A DNA stretch of 64,000 nt. Source: Chelonoidis abingdonii. Taxonomy: Eukaryota; Chordata; Testudines; Testudinidae. Location of the stretch: the NCBI RefSeq assembly GCF_003597395.2, contig NC_133776.1, positions 41,263,928 through 41,327,927 on the forward strand. Reading direction: 5' to 3'. Below, piece after piece: positions 11,576-24,842 of the stretch (position 1 is the first letter of the stretch; each line of letters opens with the position of its first letter). The notes beneath the pieces are model-generated. The model ran no database searches. It was not told where the DNA came from and was given only the letters and a program-made list of their open reading frames with translations. The position numbers were made by a program, and so were the translations under genes.

Positions 11576-11823
11576 AAGGGTACGTCCAGACTACCTGCCA
11601 GATCAGCGGGTAGTGATCCCCAAACATGCTTCCTGTCGACTCCGGAACTCCATCAGAGTGAACGGCAGTAGTGGAGTTGACGGGGGAGCTGCAGCCGTCG
11701 ATCCCACGCCGTGAAGACGGGAGGTAAGTCGGAATAAGATATGTTGACTTCAGCTATGGTATTCCTGTAGCTGAAGTTGGGTATCCTACATCGACACTCC
11801 CCTCTACTGTAAACTAGGCCTAA
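11576..11823. mobile_element. MITE with GTACGTCCAGAC / GTTTAC termini
   Basis: The left end AAGGGTACGTCCAGACTACC and the reverse complement of the right end (TTAGGCCTAGTTTACAGTAG) are weakly inverted-repeat. Internal CGTCGATCCCACGCC and GTAAGTCGGAATAAGATATG are typical of a GTCTACAC-type turtle MITE. Decayed; no target duplication could be read. Confidence 0.45.
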
Positions 11824-12619
11824 GGTGGCAGGTGTGTCCCAACCATGGGTACCTTGAGGAAACATCACAACTATCCTGTCCAATATCTTTAATGAGTTAA
11901 CCTCAAGAAAATCCCTCCTCTCAAGATTATATAGCATGCATCCTAATTAGTAGAGGTCAGTAAACCCAGAAGTGAACCCCCCATTCCAGTTAGGCTTAAA
12001 AAGAGTTGGCCAGTTATTCATGCTGTTCTTTGAATCTTTAATTTGGAAGTTGGCTGTTTTGTTGGGGTGAGTAGGGGAGGGTATTTTTCCTTTACCCGTA
12101 TTTACATGGAGTTGAGTGAGACACCGGAAGGTCAAATGGCCCTGCATGAATGAGTTAGAAAATGACTTGTCCTGGATTTTTAAAAGGGGAGGCTTTGCTG
12201 GGCCCTTGTGGTGCATAGGTCTCCCCTGTACAGTTCTGAATCCAGGAGATGCTGTGAATAGGAGTGGCCCTGAGTGGGCCCCATTTTACGCCCTCTTTCT
12301 TCCAGGGCAGCTGTCCCTGCTTTAGCTGTTTCTCCAGCTGCTCCTACCAGTTGGAGTCTGGTTCCTTTTCTGTAATTTTTCCACAAGATCCAGGGTTAAA
12401 GGGGAGAGGGGAGGGGAACACCAGGTGGGTTGTAATACTATTTAAGTAAATTGTCATGGCGTTAATCAGTTTTTAACTGGAGGTTTGCTTTTCCAGTTTG
12501 TGCACATGCTGGCAGCTGGTACTTAACGCATGTTTACTAAATTTGCTGTGTCTCAAGCATATGTTGCTTAGAGAGCCATTTCATGAGAGAGCTCACAGTA
12601 GTTACTGTAGTGCGCTTGG
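11824..12619. other. Unassigned DNA
   Basis: No gene was recognised. Overlapping short open frames between 11947 and 12449 on both strands have no shared or known motif. Confidence 0.55.
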
Positions 12620-12712
12620 GCATCCAACGAAGTGGGTATTCACTCACGAAAGCTCATGCTCCAATACATCTTTTAGTCTACAAGGTGCCACAGGACTCTT
12701 TGCTGCGTTTAT
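12620..12712 (+). mobile_element. Penelope-like element 3' end fragment
   Basis: The segment CGAAGTGGGTATTCACTCACGAAAGCTC...TTTTAGTCTACAAGGTGCCACAGGACTCTTTGCTGC closely matches the 3' terminal part of the Penelope-like element at 63167-63252. It lacks any coding part and is truncated on both sides. Confidence 0.75.
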
Positions 12713-13417
12713 TGGGATCTAAGTGGGTCTCCATTCATTTATTACATTCAACTGATTTTTTTTCCATTAAGATTTCAAAAAGTGAACTGCTAATAGTTCT
12801 AAGTCCCGGTGACTGCTGGACAGTTTACAGTGAGCCTGCAGTTATTCTAATAGAAACACCGATAGTTAATTCTCTTAATTTAACATGTATTTTGAATATG
12901 ATTAATTTATAAAATTCCCTTTTGATTAAGATAATGAAAACAAATCATTCCCATTTGATTAAGATAATGAAAACAAACTTTCAAAAAAGTAACTTCCATA
13001 TTAAATCTGTCATTTCTAGGCAGTTCACTGGCAAAAAGACAACTTATGGAATAAACGCATATTAACAATACAAACTAATGCTACATCTTAATAATCTGTA
13101 AAATGCTGATTTTTCTCCATTTCAGCCTTGAGGACCGAAAGACAATTATACACATAGCTAAAATATTTGCAGCTTAGTTTTCTATTATGCAAATACTTTC
13201 AAGAACATTGAGGGTAATTAAGTGTATTTCAAATGTTGTAATAAGGTTCTTTTATCAGCATGATCATAACTGGACACTTTCTTGAATATGACTGTCATTC
13301 AAATAGCCTGCGTGTTTTTACATAATTTGCATATACACTGTGCAGAGCTCTACTCTGAGTACAAATTGGTATTCAAAATCACTCAGAGCACAGTAAGAGT
13401 CATATCTACAGAGGATC
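12713..13417. other. Unassigned AT-rich DNA
   Basis: No gene was recognised. A short direct repeat, TTGATTAAGATAATGAAAAC, occurs twice at about 12922 and 12956. Confidence 0.6.
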
Positions 13418-13420
13418 TAT

Positions 13421-15352
13421 GGCCTGGTCTACACTATGCGTTTAAATCAATTTAATGGCCATTAAATCGATTTAACGCTGTACCCGTCCACACTACAACG
13501 CTCTTTATCATATAAACGGCTCTTTAAATCGATTTCTGTACTCCACCCCGACGAGAGGAGTAGCGCTAAATTCGATATTAACATATCGGATTACGGTTAG
13601 TGTGGACGGAAATCGATGTTATTGGCGTCCGGGCGGTATCCCAGAGTGCACCACTGACCGCTCTGGACAGCAATCTGAACTCGGATGCAGCGCACAGGTA
13701 AACAGGAAAAGCCCCGCGAACTTTTGAATTACATTTCCTGTTTGCCCAGCATGGAGCTCTTATCAGCACGGGTGGCGATGCAGTCTCAAATCCAAAAAGA
13801 GCTCCCGCATGGACCGTATGGAGATACTAGATCTGATCGCTGTATGGGGAGACAAATCTTTGTATCAGAGCTCCATTACAGAACATGAAATGCCAAAGCG
13901 TTTGAAAAAAAACTCCAGGATACACAGCGCTGCGTGACAAACGTAACGGGAAGCCAGAGACTCAAATGGACGCTCATGGATGGGGGTACTGAGGACTCAG
14001 CTATCCACAGTCCACAGCAGTCTCTGAAAAGTATTTGCATCTTGGTTGAGCTCCAATGTCTGTAGGTTCAAACACAGTGTCTGGTGTGGTTCGGAACAGC
14101 TCCTCAGTTTCTTTCCCCCCCCCTACCACATGAAGAAAAGGGAAAGAAATCATTCCTTGACTACTTTCAATGTCACCCTATGTGTACTGAATGCTGCTGG
14201 TAGACGCAATGCTATAGCAGTGAAGAGCACAGTATCCGCTCCTCTCCCCCTCCCCCTCCCCGGTGGTAGACGGTACTGTAGGACTGCCACCATTCTCATC
14301 AATATTTAACATGGTGACATTGACACCACATTGCTGGTTACTCCAGTAGATAGGACAGAACGGCTAATAACCAGCTTCATCATCGCAACTGGGGGCTTCA
14401 GCCCCTCCCTTTCCTGTGAAAGAAAAAGATTCCGTACTGCTGGATGGTCATAGCCCCGGGAGGCTGCCTCCAAGTGCCCCCCCCATTTTATCTCACTAAC
14501 AAGTCTCTGTTTCTTATTCCTGCATTCCTTATAACTTCATGACACAATGGGGGGGGGCACTGCCACGGTAGCCCAGAAGGTTGGGGGAGGAGGGAAGCAA
14601 CGGGTGTGGTTGTTGCAGGGGCACCCCTGTGAATACTGGCACGGAGCAGTGTGTTCTCTGATACACTGGTCCTCTAATACACTTGCCCCTTTTCTAGGCA
14701 GGACGGACTCTATTTTAGAACCCTAAGAGGGATTGACTCAGTCCCAGTGAGTCAATCCCAATTTTGCTTTCAAAATTTTCAGCCAGGGGCATCTGATAAC
14801 AGTTGACAGTCAGAGGGGGAATAACCGTCATCTCATTGCCAGTTTTCTCCGGCAGTAAACGGTACAGAACGACCGGTAACCATCTCTGCTATCATTGCAA
14901 AAGCAAGCGAATGCTGCTGTGTAGCGTGGAGTATCGCCTCTCTCTCCGCGGCATCCAGTACGCATACGATGTCTGGAAAAAAAAAAAAGCTGAACAGGCT
15001 CCATGGTTGCCGTGCTATGGCGTCTGCCAGGCAATCCAGGGAAAAACGGCGCGAAAAGGATTGTCAGCTGATGTTTTCCTGGGAAGGAATGACTGACGAC
15101 ATTTACCCAGAACCCCCCACGACAATTAAGATTCAACCCTGAATTCCAAGGGGCGGGGGAGACTGCGGGAACTATGGATAGCTACAGAATGCTACCCACA
15201 TGCAATGCTTCAGAATCGATGTTAGCCTGGAGCATGACGCACAACGCCGAATTACTGTGCTTAGTGTGGCCGCATGAAATCGAATTTATAATATCAGTTT
15301 TATAAAACCGATTTTAGCAAATTCGATTTTATCCCGTAGTGTAGACGTGGCC
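13421..15352 (+). mobile_element. 1.9-kb PIF/Harbinger derivative
   Basis: The left end GGCCTGGTCTACACTATGCG and the reverse complement of the right end (GGCCACGTCTACACTACGGG) form a terminal inverted repeat. TAT occurs immediately outside both ends (13418-13420 and 15353-15355), fitting the 3-bp duplication of PIF/Harbinger. Subterminal sequence is rich in AATCGATTT words on both sides. The interior holds a Myb/SANT-like gene start near 13809 but no readable transposase, so the copy looks like an internally deleted, non-autonomous derivative. The remaining interior has homopolymer C and G runs (about 14115, 14545) and no other coding signal. Confidence 0.8.
13809..13990 (+). pseudogene. Myb/SANT-like Harbinger accessory gene remnant
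   Basis: From the ATG at 13809 the reading is MDRMEILDLIAVWGD, which matches the start of the Myb/SANT-like DNA-binding domain encoded by Harbinger elements (helix one, with the conserved Trp-Gly pair). After about 20 codons the reading decays; scraps such as PKRL follow near 13895. In Harbinger transposons this accessory protein helps bring the transposase to the element ends. It is broken within the first helix region and non-functional. Compare the minus-strand copy at 56720-58270. Confidence 0.6.
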
Positions 15353-15884
15353 TATGTATCTGCAGCTCTGTTGATCCATGTCTTATTATAATCTTTTTTT
15401 CAAAAAAAGGAAGGACCTTTTTCATTAAAGCTGAATCTAGTGAAAATCAAACGTGTGTAAATCCATTAACCATGCTTTATTCTCTGGATTAAAATGTGAG
15501 GGGTTTACTGAAATACTTTTATTCTAAACAACAAGGACTACAGTTGGGACAGGAGCATTCCCAGGCTGAGCGCTGCCACTGCTGTGACCTCACAGCCTGG
15601 CCCTACCCCTCAACACCAATGGGACTGCAGCTGGGACAAAGGGCATTTCCCAACTGGCTTGGATTCAGTGTCGGGCATAAGCATATCTTCAGACCTTGCT
15701 TTTTGTAATCTTATCCATCTGCCACTCACGATGGCTCTCATCACTCCCTTTTCCTGCATCATAGCATCTGTTGTCCTTCTCCTTTCTTTCTGTTGTTGGC
15801 TTCATTTCCCCATCCTGGTTCCCCTGACCCCCTTGCAGTTCTGACCCCCGTCTGCTCCTCTTCCCTCTAGCAAAAATTTAGGAT
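15353..15884. other. Unassigned DNA
   Basis: No gene was recognised. Overlapping open frames at 15496-15844 have no domain. Confidence 0.55.
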
Positions 15885-17065
15885 CATTCTTCACTCTTCC
15901 CTTTCCTCAACTCTTCAGCTCATCTCTCCTGTTGCAAGGTCCCCCCACTACCTCCAGCCCTGGTTCACCCATACACCTATTTCCTCTACTCCTGCTCATG
16001 GGCTGTAGGGCATCTCCAGAAATCCCATGATCAGGCTTGACTTCCTCCACTACAAATTCATTCTCTTCTCCTTCATTCCTGCCATCTTCCTGGATGAACA
16101 TCTCTGCTTCACTTTAATTGAATCCCAAACCCAAAATCACAGCCACCTGTTCACCATCTGTGACTAACTCCTGAAAACCTCCTTTGTCCACTTTTACCTC
16201 CTCACAGGATCTGGCTGATTACTTCCAAGATAAAATTGACAAAATACAACATGACCTTCCCTCTCCACTTGGCATACATTTCTCTCCCCTTTTCCTCTTA
16301 CAATTCTTTTCTTCTTTTTCCCTGTCAGATGCAGAAGCTTCTCATCTGCTCTCCTATAACTCCTCCACTTGCCCCCCAGCCCTATCATATCCCATGTCCT
16401 GATTTTTCTCATGCTCACTTTCATCCCCTTCCTTATTCTTCTCTATAACCTCCCACTCTTGTCTCTTTCCTCTCACAATACAAACAGCCTTTTAAGTTTT
16501 CTCATCTTTAAAAGCTCCACCTTTGATCCCACTTGCCTCTCCAGCTACCTCCTATCTCCCTTCTCCCTTTCATTTCTAAACTCACTGAACGCGCTGTTTA
16601 CAATCACTGTCAGTTCCCCTCCAGTTCCATTCTAGATGCTCTCTAATCCAGCTTCCATCCATTGCATTCCACTGAAACTACTATCCCCAAAGTCTCTAAT
16701 GACATTTTTGCTAGCCAAAGCTAAGAATCAGTATACCACCCCCATTCTTGATCTGTCAGCTGCCTTCAGCACAATCAGACATGCTCTTCTTCTTGAAATT
16801 ATATCCTCTCTTGGTTTCCTTGACAGTCTCCTCTCCTCTCCTTGTTCTCTCACCCCTGGTTACTCCTTCAGTCTGTACTTTTGGAGGATCCTCCTCTTCC
16901 TCAGCCCCACTCAGCTTTATGTGAGGGTTCCACAGGGTTCTCACTTTGGTTTCCTTCTCTTCTCCCCCTTATCTCTTGGGTAATCTCATCCATCAACCCA
17001 TATTCATCTATCATCTGTATTCTGGCAATACTGCTCAGAGTGGTGCAAAACTTTCTCAACCGTTG
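15885..17065 (+). mobile_element. L2-clade LINE fragment (5'-truncated, RT part)
   Basis: The + strand carries L2-like ORF2 sequence in changing frames. Near 16200-16250 it reads QDLADYFQDKIDKIQHDLPS, typical of the linker before the RT. Near 16745-16815 it reads ILDLSAAFSTIRHALLLEI, RT motif A with its Asp (LDLSAAF). Near 16925-16980 it reads VRVPQGSHFGF...LSLG, corresponding to the GVPQGSVLGP motif B. The YADD motif region downstream is not readable. Frameshifts and stops rule out function. The start is approximate because the upstream portion is diverged. Confidence 0.7.
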
Positions 17066-19292
17066 ATTCCCTCATTATCCAACAGAATAATCTAGAAATA
17101 TTGGATAGCATATCTTCCATACCTGTAGCAACAAGTTGTGAGGAACCAGTAAGATATCATTCCTCTATTGTCTTGGACAGCAAAGATTCTTTCATCCCTA
17201 GGCATTTTTCACGTTAGAAGTTAGTTCAAAATCGCTCAAAAAAAGGTGTAAGTGGACAGCCTCATTATTTCTTATGTACTTTCAAAGAGGGGCCCCTAGA
17301 AACAAACATCATGTGAGCAGTACAAATACTGCCGTCATACCCAGAATATAATTTCCATTAACTTAATGCAAACCTATTTTAAAAAATGAAAATGCAACCA
17401 TTGTAGCCTCACTTAAATCCTGTTACATATACAAGTATCTTTTCTATTTTAAAAATGCATCCAAGGAAAAAATACTCTACATTCACTAGCAATCATTAAG
17501 GGATAGTCTCACCAGTTGACACAGACACACTGTTCCATTAATGCCTTTTAGGCTTCCCCTTCCCCTCTTTTTTTCCCCTCTGGTTCAAAAAATCTGGGGC
17601 AGTTGAGAAAGGAGGTTCCCTTAAATTTCTTATTTTAAAATGAGTTCATCGTTCTCCATCATGGCAGGTTTTAAAGGTCCATGGCCTAATTGCAAACTGA
17701 GTGCCACAGTGATCGATCCCTGGTAAGATGCTTAAGGAGGTCAGGTTGTATATTCAGTTTGTCCATCACTGGCAATCTTGTCACACTACCAAAGCTTTTG
17801 ATACCCATTTGATTGCCAGCTTTTAAAATGGGATAAAAATCTCCTAATTTTCTAGACTTCAAGCTGTCAGAGGAGATGCTCACTTCCAACATTCTTACGT
17901 CTACAGCTGTGCTGTACCATGTTGTTGGCTTAATGAATTATTAAACAGAGATCAACTGTGATTGCATGTAGAACTCTTCTCTTTCACAGGAGAATATTGC
18001 TGAAATAGGTCAGCTTTTTTTATATAGTACTAATTTTGAATCTTTGCCTGCACAGCTTTGAACAGGGAGGATTACAGATAGGCATGGTCTTGTTTGATTG
18101 TTAAAAACTTTTCCCCAAACTAGCTCTCTGGAAGGGAGAGTAGGATTTGGGCCAAGAAATATCACCACATGGGAATGGGATCAATTGCTATGAAAGTATT
18201 TGAATGTGTGGGTACCAGAGCAGTCAATCTCCGAATCCTTGACTGGCTCTGAATGACCTTTTCTCAATACATTAGTGGGCCGAGCCTACAGCTTGCATTT
18301 TTTGGTTCCAAATCTCTGATGCTGGATCATATTCAAAATGTAGACACCCAGAAAGAGGAAGAAACTGTCATCACCTGTTTTTTCCATAAAACCTGATCAA
18401 GGAGAGTCTAAATATCTGTTTCAACAAACCATTAATACCTCTACTGCTCTAACCTGTGAGTCAATCTTATGATTTAACTGAACCTATTTTATTTATTAAT
18501 ATACTGTAAATAAGACCAAATGCATCTCAATAAATCATACTAAATTAAATCTGACACAATAAATAAAAGTTCAATTTTCCTGAATGGAGAAATAGAACCA
18601 AAAATCCTCTTGGCGTATCTGTATAAATAATACACACCAACTCATTGTGAAATGTCCATTGCTAAATTATCTATGTGAGTTCTACTTCACAAAGACCTTG
18701 ATGGGAAGTGTGAACGTACAAATATAAATACTGAATTCATTATATCCATAGTGGCCATTGGTAGCATATCCAGTTTAAAAGATCTGTTCCAAGTGGAAAC
18801 CCATTAAAGTTTGAGAGAGGCTTCTGTACAGGAGACACTTTGGATCTGAATATCAATATCTCCACACAGGAAGAGATGAATTAGCACTCTACACAACTAT
18901 TTTTTTCTATCATTAACAATTACGTGAAATGACAAATGTCCTTTCCCATCATTCTTGTTGCATTCTATGTTTAGTCACCTTTAATAACTAGGATAAGCTG
19001 TACCTATTACTAAACCTATTGTATTTTTCTTCTTTATTATCTCTCCTTGGTGCACCACTGCCTTTGCTGCCTTGCTTTCCTCAGAAAGAGATTACTGCTT
19101 TATAGCAGAGCTTTCAGCTACTATACACATTTTATGGTTGGTATTTGAAATAAATTTTGAAACTAAATATTTAATAGCAAATGATCCATTTTTTAAGACA
19201 GTGATGTTAGTGGCAATTGTTTTTTGTTTTTTTTTCTGTTCAAGTGTGTTCAATATTAAACAGCACAATAAATGGTTATACAAATGACTTAT
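17066..19292. other. Unassigned AT-rich DNA
   Basis: No gene, exon or nameable repeat was recognised. Confidence 0.6.
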
Positions 19293-20012
19293 GCACTGCA
19301 AACAGGATGTTAGGAATCATTAAAAAGGGGATAGAGAATAAGGAGAATATATTATTGCCCTTATATAAATCTTGAATACTGCGTACAGGTGTGGTCTCCT
19401 CATCTCAAAAAAGATATATTGGCACTAGAAAAGGTTCAAAGAAGGGCAACTACAATGATTAGGGGTTTGGAATGGGTCCCATATGAGGAGAGATTAAAGA
19501 GGCTAGGACTTTTCAGCTTGGAAAAGACGAGACTAAGAGGGGATAGGATAGAGGTATATAAAATCATGAGTGATATGGAGAAGGTAGATAAGGAAAAGTT
19601 ATTTACTTATTCCCATAATACAAGAACTAGGGGTCACCAAATGAAATTAATGGGCAGCAGGTTTAAAACAAATAAAAGGAAGTTCCTCTTACACAGCGCA
19701 TAATCAACTGTGTGAACTCCTTGTCTGAGGAGATATGTGAAGGCTGGGACTATAACAGCATTAAAAAGAGAACTGGATAAATTCATGGAGGTTAAGTCCA
19801 TAAATGGCTATTAGCCAGGATAGGTAAGGAATGGTGTCTAGGCCTTGTTTGTCCGCAGTGTGGAGTATGAGAGAATCAGGCAGAAAGATCACTTGATCAT
19901 TACCTGTTAGCTTCACTCCCTCTGGGGCACCTGGCATTGGCCACTGTCGGTAGACAGGATACTGGGCTAGATGGACCTTTGGTCTGACCCAGTACGGCCA
20001 TTCTTATGTTTT
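19293..20012 (+). mobile_element. CR1 LINE, 3' part (TTCTTATGTT-tailed subfamily)
   Basis: This is the C-terminal end of a CR1 ORF2 plus its 3' UTR. The open frame at 19389-19703 reads VWSPHLKKDILALEKVQRRA, then LGLFSLEKTRLRGD and FTYSHNTRTRGHQMKL, the characteristic post-RT region of CR1. The element ends in TCTGACCCAGTACGGCCATT followed by CTTATGTT, the short terminal repeat of another CR1 subfamily than the copies at 29895, 34390 and 51933. A frameshift follows the codons for KRKFLL near 19690. It is 5'-truncated, as most CR1 copies are. Confidence 0.9.
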
Positions 20013-22729
20013 TACCATATGTTTGGGTTTTTTCAATATGAGAGGTTTTTTTTCTAAAGGTATATAAAGTCATGTTTTCTGAGATTTTATGCCAAAAAGG
20101 CAGATGGTAAATCCATTTCCAAATGCTTATTTGACTAGAATATCATGATCCTCTGTTAAGCAGACTAATGCTAAGTATTTGTCTTGAATACCACAGATTG
20201 TCATTAACAGTAATCTCTCTCCTCGTGCAAAAGTGTTCTATGGAGAATACTGAATGATGTTTTAAGCAGTGGTAGACTAATATCGCCAACCAAGGAGGAG
20301 GAATATGGATAACTCAGTTTGTTTTAGCATGTCTATACTGACTGTTTTAAAATACTGAGTTTTCCATGAAAAGAGACAAAATGCAGTGCTGTTCTGACCC
20401 AAGAGAAGTGGGCTATAAAACATGATTAACATTTTTTCTTTTCCTTAATCTGTAGTCACGTTTCCTGTGTTGCTGCAGGCTTAAAAAATTGACTCTGTTC
20501 TTCTTGCCGGTTACTTTGCAGGAGCTTATTCAACATTAAGAAAATAAAAGGTTTTAGGACAAATCTTAGATATTATATTTGAAGAATTCTGGGTAAACAA
20601 ATTGTCATTCATAGAACGGCATGTATGTAAAATGCAATTGTGCAAATTCTGCTAAAAAAATGAGAGAGTATCCAATTGGCATTTTGACAAAGCTCCCTAA
20701 ATAAAATGTGAGACACAAAAATGGAATTTCTCTTAGCCAGCCAGTTTCTTTAATGCCCATTATTTATTGTTAAAAATCAAAGTGAAAAAAGGTGCAGTCA
20801 AAAAGCATACACTTACCTTGCAGGTAAAGAAAATGTCAAATAAAAATCTCTTCACTAGTCAGAAAATAACTTCTATGACCTGCTTGCAGCTACCACAGAG
20901 ATGGTTGGAGATCTGTCTCTTCTATGTCTATTTCAAACTAGTCAGGTTGCTGTCACTCTAAAGGCTTTAGGGGAGAGGGAAGCCCTTCAACTGTCTGTTT
21001 AGGTGGGTTAGTATATCTTTTAATAAGTTATATAGCATTTTCCATTTTCAGAGTTCTGTACAACTATAAACAAACTCAGTAACTCTTCATGGAAGTCCTG
21101 ATTTCAGTCATACATTGCACTTTTGAAGAAAAAAGAATGCTGTGGACTACATAGAAATAGGTTTGCAAGTTGTCAGTGTTTGTCCACTTTTATTTATTAT
21201 TGATCTATCTAATACAAAGTATGCACTGTACTTGCCGCATTAGTCAGAGGAATAATTAATAACAGAATATCTAGTAGTGGACAATCACCATAATCATTCA
21301 ATAATAATTGGACTCAATTCCAATATTCTTTATTCATTTGCCTCCATATAGGGGTTGTCTTGAAATTACTTGCTAAACTTAACGTACTCCAATATTTTCC
21401 AAAGAAGCTAAATCAGTTGATGGGTTAAACACGTAATTGTGTGCCTGTTGCAAACAATAGTCTCTAATGGCATTATCACTACTCATCTGTTAGATAATTG
21501 CAATAGGGATTTTTTAATGCCCCCTGGGCCACTTCTCCTATCAGTTTCCTGTTATTTTCTGCTTCTCGAGGAACACTAACAGTAAATGACTTCCAGTTTC
21601 AATTAGGTGGACAAAGATACATATCGTGAAGTGCCTAAGAAGGAGGTGCCATTTTGTGTGCTTTCTGTTTTGTTGTTTCTTACATGTCTTTTATCAATGC
21701 ATGTGTCTAAGTATTTGTCAGGCCGGTCATGTTTTCAGTGCCATATGGAAATGTTGCATGAATTCATTTGCAGCTGAGTGCCAATGGTCTGCACAGAAGC
21801 ATTGAGGTCCCTTTGGATTTGTCTTTGAGAAATACATCATTGTTGAGATTTGCCCTGAAGAACCCCTGAATGTAAAGTAATGGCTGAAGGGGGGTCTCCA
21901 GTAATAGGTATCAGTAACAGTACTGAATAATCTTTTTTCCTCTAGAGTAACTATATAGAGGACACACATTTTAATTTTCAGTGGTATATTGTTTTAAACA
22001 CTTATTTGCAGTAGCAGTCCCTTTTTTCACTACTACTTTGCATCCATGAAGTCAAAGGTGAAAAAAACTGCCATTGGACTGGTGACTTTGCAGCATTTTA
22101 ACAGTGATTTGCTGGGCTCATACTCTGAACACATTCTTGTTACTCCCATTGAAATGTCAGGACTATTTGTACTGTACTTCTCAATTTACGTGAAGCCCCA
22201 GTTGGGAAAACAAGTCCCAGCTATCACTGTACACAATGGGTCTTCATTACAACAGTAAACTGTGCTTTAGATTTGAATTTTCATTGGATTGGACTGTGGA
22301 GGTGGTAGGCAGATCTTGATTATGGTTAGATCTTCAGTTCAAGATTTAGATACCAGCTGGACACCAATGGCAGATTTACAAAGCTGTTTAGGAACCTAAG
22401 ATTCCAATAGGCACCTAGTGGAATTTACTAGTGTATAGGTAGGTAAGTTACCTAATTTCCTTTAAGTGTGTAATCCACCTGAACCTCTTCTCGCCTGAAC
22501 AAGAGTTATGTCTAAGTTGACAGCTTGTCTCTCTCACAACAGTACTTAGTCTAGCAAAAGATCTTGCACTAATTCTCCCAGATGCAGAAAATCACATGAT
22601 TTACAGATGTATCTTCAAGCTTTTATTTACCTTAGTCTATCTGGCCCCAATATCTTACAAGTCATTCTTACAAAAATGTAGGTTCAGCTACTTCTTTGAG
22701 CTTGCTACCATCTCTGACTAAGGTTAAAC
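20013..22729. other. Unassigned AT-rich DNA
   Basis: No gene was recognised. Near 22340-22480 there are degenerate CTTAGG/CCTAA palindromic words related to the next feature. Confidence 0.55.
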
Positions 22730-22846
22730 ATTTCAAAAGTACCTAAATTCTATTTTCAAAATCAGCGTAGGCCCTAAAGACCCTAATGCTTGTTGAAAGT
22801 CAGCGAAACTTAAGAATCTAAGTCATTTCAGCACTTTTGAAAATTT
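22730..22846. repeat. Palindromic repeat (TTTCAAAAGT type)
   Basis: The left end ATTTCAAAAGTACCTAAATT pairs with the right end CAGCACTTTTGAAAATTT. The interior has the GACCCTAATGCTTGTTGAAAGTCAGC loop in decayed form. This fold-back repeat is common in turtles; I do not know its formal name. Confidence 0.6.
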
Positions 22847-24842
22847 CACCCCAGATCTGCAAAATAGGTTCCTTCCAGTTATGGGGAATTTAAATTGAAG
22901 TTCCTCTTGTGAAATTTGTGCATTAATGTTTGAATGACAGAGACAGTCATTGAGTGAGTGAGTGTAACTTTAGCACCCTCCTGGCCAAGATGGAATCTGC
23001 TCTTCAGGCAGCTCTGGCCAAGAGAAGGCGCATAGGAATGCAGCAGGGAAAGTTCCTGTTCCAACCATCACCACCACCCCCAGAGTGAATACGCACAAAA
23101 GTACACTGAATATAGGAAAGGGAAATGTTTTTTACAGAGGGATGAAAGGAGAAAAACAACAGGGGGAAATATATGGGGAGCAGTAAAACAGGGTTGCATT
23201 CAACTCAAGGCTCCACAGGCCTAGTGGTACCACAGTCTGAAAGGGAGTTCAGAAGTCCTGGGAAAAGTTCCAATCCAGTGGTGAGTTTTGGGTGCTCCTG
23301 ATAGTCTTTGGCACCAGTAAACTTCCTCCAAGAAATCCCTCCGGTGCCCCACTTTGCAGAGTCACACAGAGCGACAGCTTCCCCACTTAACTAGCTAACA
23401 GTCTCCCTCCTTATTTCCAATGCCAAGTTATAGGCCCCAGTACTCACAGCCCCATGCAGCTATGGGCAGCCATGATACTGGGTCTAGCTCCAGTCTATCT
23501 TTCTCAGGCGATTCCTCTCTGGCACAGGGTTCCTCCTGGCTCCTGTCCTGGGGCCTGGATCAGCCACTCTGTCCCTCGCAGGCTTGAGGCAGGTTCTTGG
23601 CTGCTTCATCCTGTGAGGGCCTGCTTGCTTTGCTGCAGCCCTTCTGTCTGGAGCTCCAGACACACACCCCTGTTACTCTGCTCCCTATCTCTCTGCTCCC
23701 CCTCCCCCAATAGCACTTCCTCCTTCTGAAACAATCAGCACTTCCCTCCTCTGGAAAAATATTTAAAGGGACCATGCTCTCTCTAAACCCCAAAGGAGTT
23801 ACATTAGTACTCTAGAAAACCACTTCACAGAAGATTACAATCTACAAGAAACAATGCAGCCAAAATAAATAAAATAAAAGGAAATTTTGACTGTCGCTTT
23901 ACCGTACATTAAAATAAATACAGCACCTTGTTTAGTAATATGTATATTAAAAATGAAAGTGCTGCAATTGCCTTAGGGTAACAAAAGTGAATTGGGTGCC
24001 TGTTATATATGTTAGTCTTTGATAGAATGAGTGGCATGACTCTCATGTACAGGACTCAAATGTCAAGCATTCCAGAGACCTGCACACTGAAGATGGCTGA
24101 TGATGAAAATGCATCAGAGGTGATGGGACTCCTTGTGTATGGTCATGTATTTATAAGAAGCATTTTAATTCTGCTTCACACACCCATAATTTAAGATTAA
24201 GATAAAAACATTAAATGCTAATATTTAGAATGATTGCATAGCATGTCATAAATTGGATGTCTTCTCCTAGATAAAATACATATTTAAAGTTTATTTTCAG
24301 AAGACGAATAACAAGTTTTGAATTACCCATATTTTATAAAATATGAATCAGCTTTAAAATGAAAACCATTTTAATCTGGTTATTTCCACATGTATATCAA
24401 ATCTGTTTTAAAATCAGAAATATTTGTAGGTGCACCTGAAAACTGAAGCTTTCAATAACTGTAGGCAGATGTCAGAATTCTGCTTGGCAAACTGTAATGG
24501 GGAATTGATTCTACTGCTTTCATTGAATTGAATAAGGACCATCCATTCATATTTAGTTCTAATCTCTCAGACTAAAATAGGATGAACATATTGTTCTCAG
24601 TTGCTCTCATAGCCACTGATTGATCATGCATGCAGGATCATTCATCACTATTATGTCTCATCTATAAAAGTACCTCACTTCTGAGCAGCAACAGCAGTTA
24701 TTCTGTCTGCTTCTCTCTTCCATAGGAAAATGAAGCCCAAGTTGTGACACAGAAAAAAATCACTTAGAATACTGTACTTTGCAATGCCTGATCTGACAAC
24801 GCCTCTTGCATTCTTGCCCTGAGACAGCAGCTGTCAGTGCAA
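22847..24842. other. Unassigned DNA with a pyrimidine-rich block
   Basis: No gene was recognised. The block 23200-23790 is C- and CT-rich on the + strand and may be an LTR or other retroelement remnant, judging by texture alone. Its open frames (23454-23729 plus, 23560-23793 minus) lack domains. Confidence 0.45.

Noticed and set aside
11148..11714. 188-codon open frame, the longest on either strand
   Set aside because: It begins inside one MITE and ends inside another, and its translation has no domain or codon signal. It is a chance frame.
21727..21969. 80-codon minus-strand frame with Cys and His residues, considered as a host exon
   Set aside because: No splice-site pattern, spaced Cys/His motif or family resemblance could be seen.
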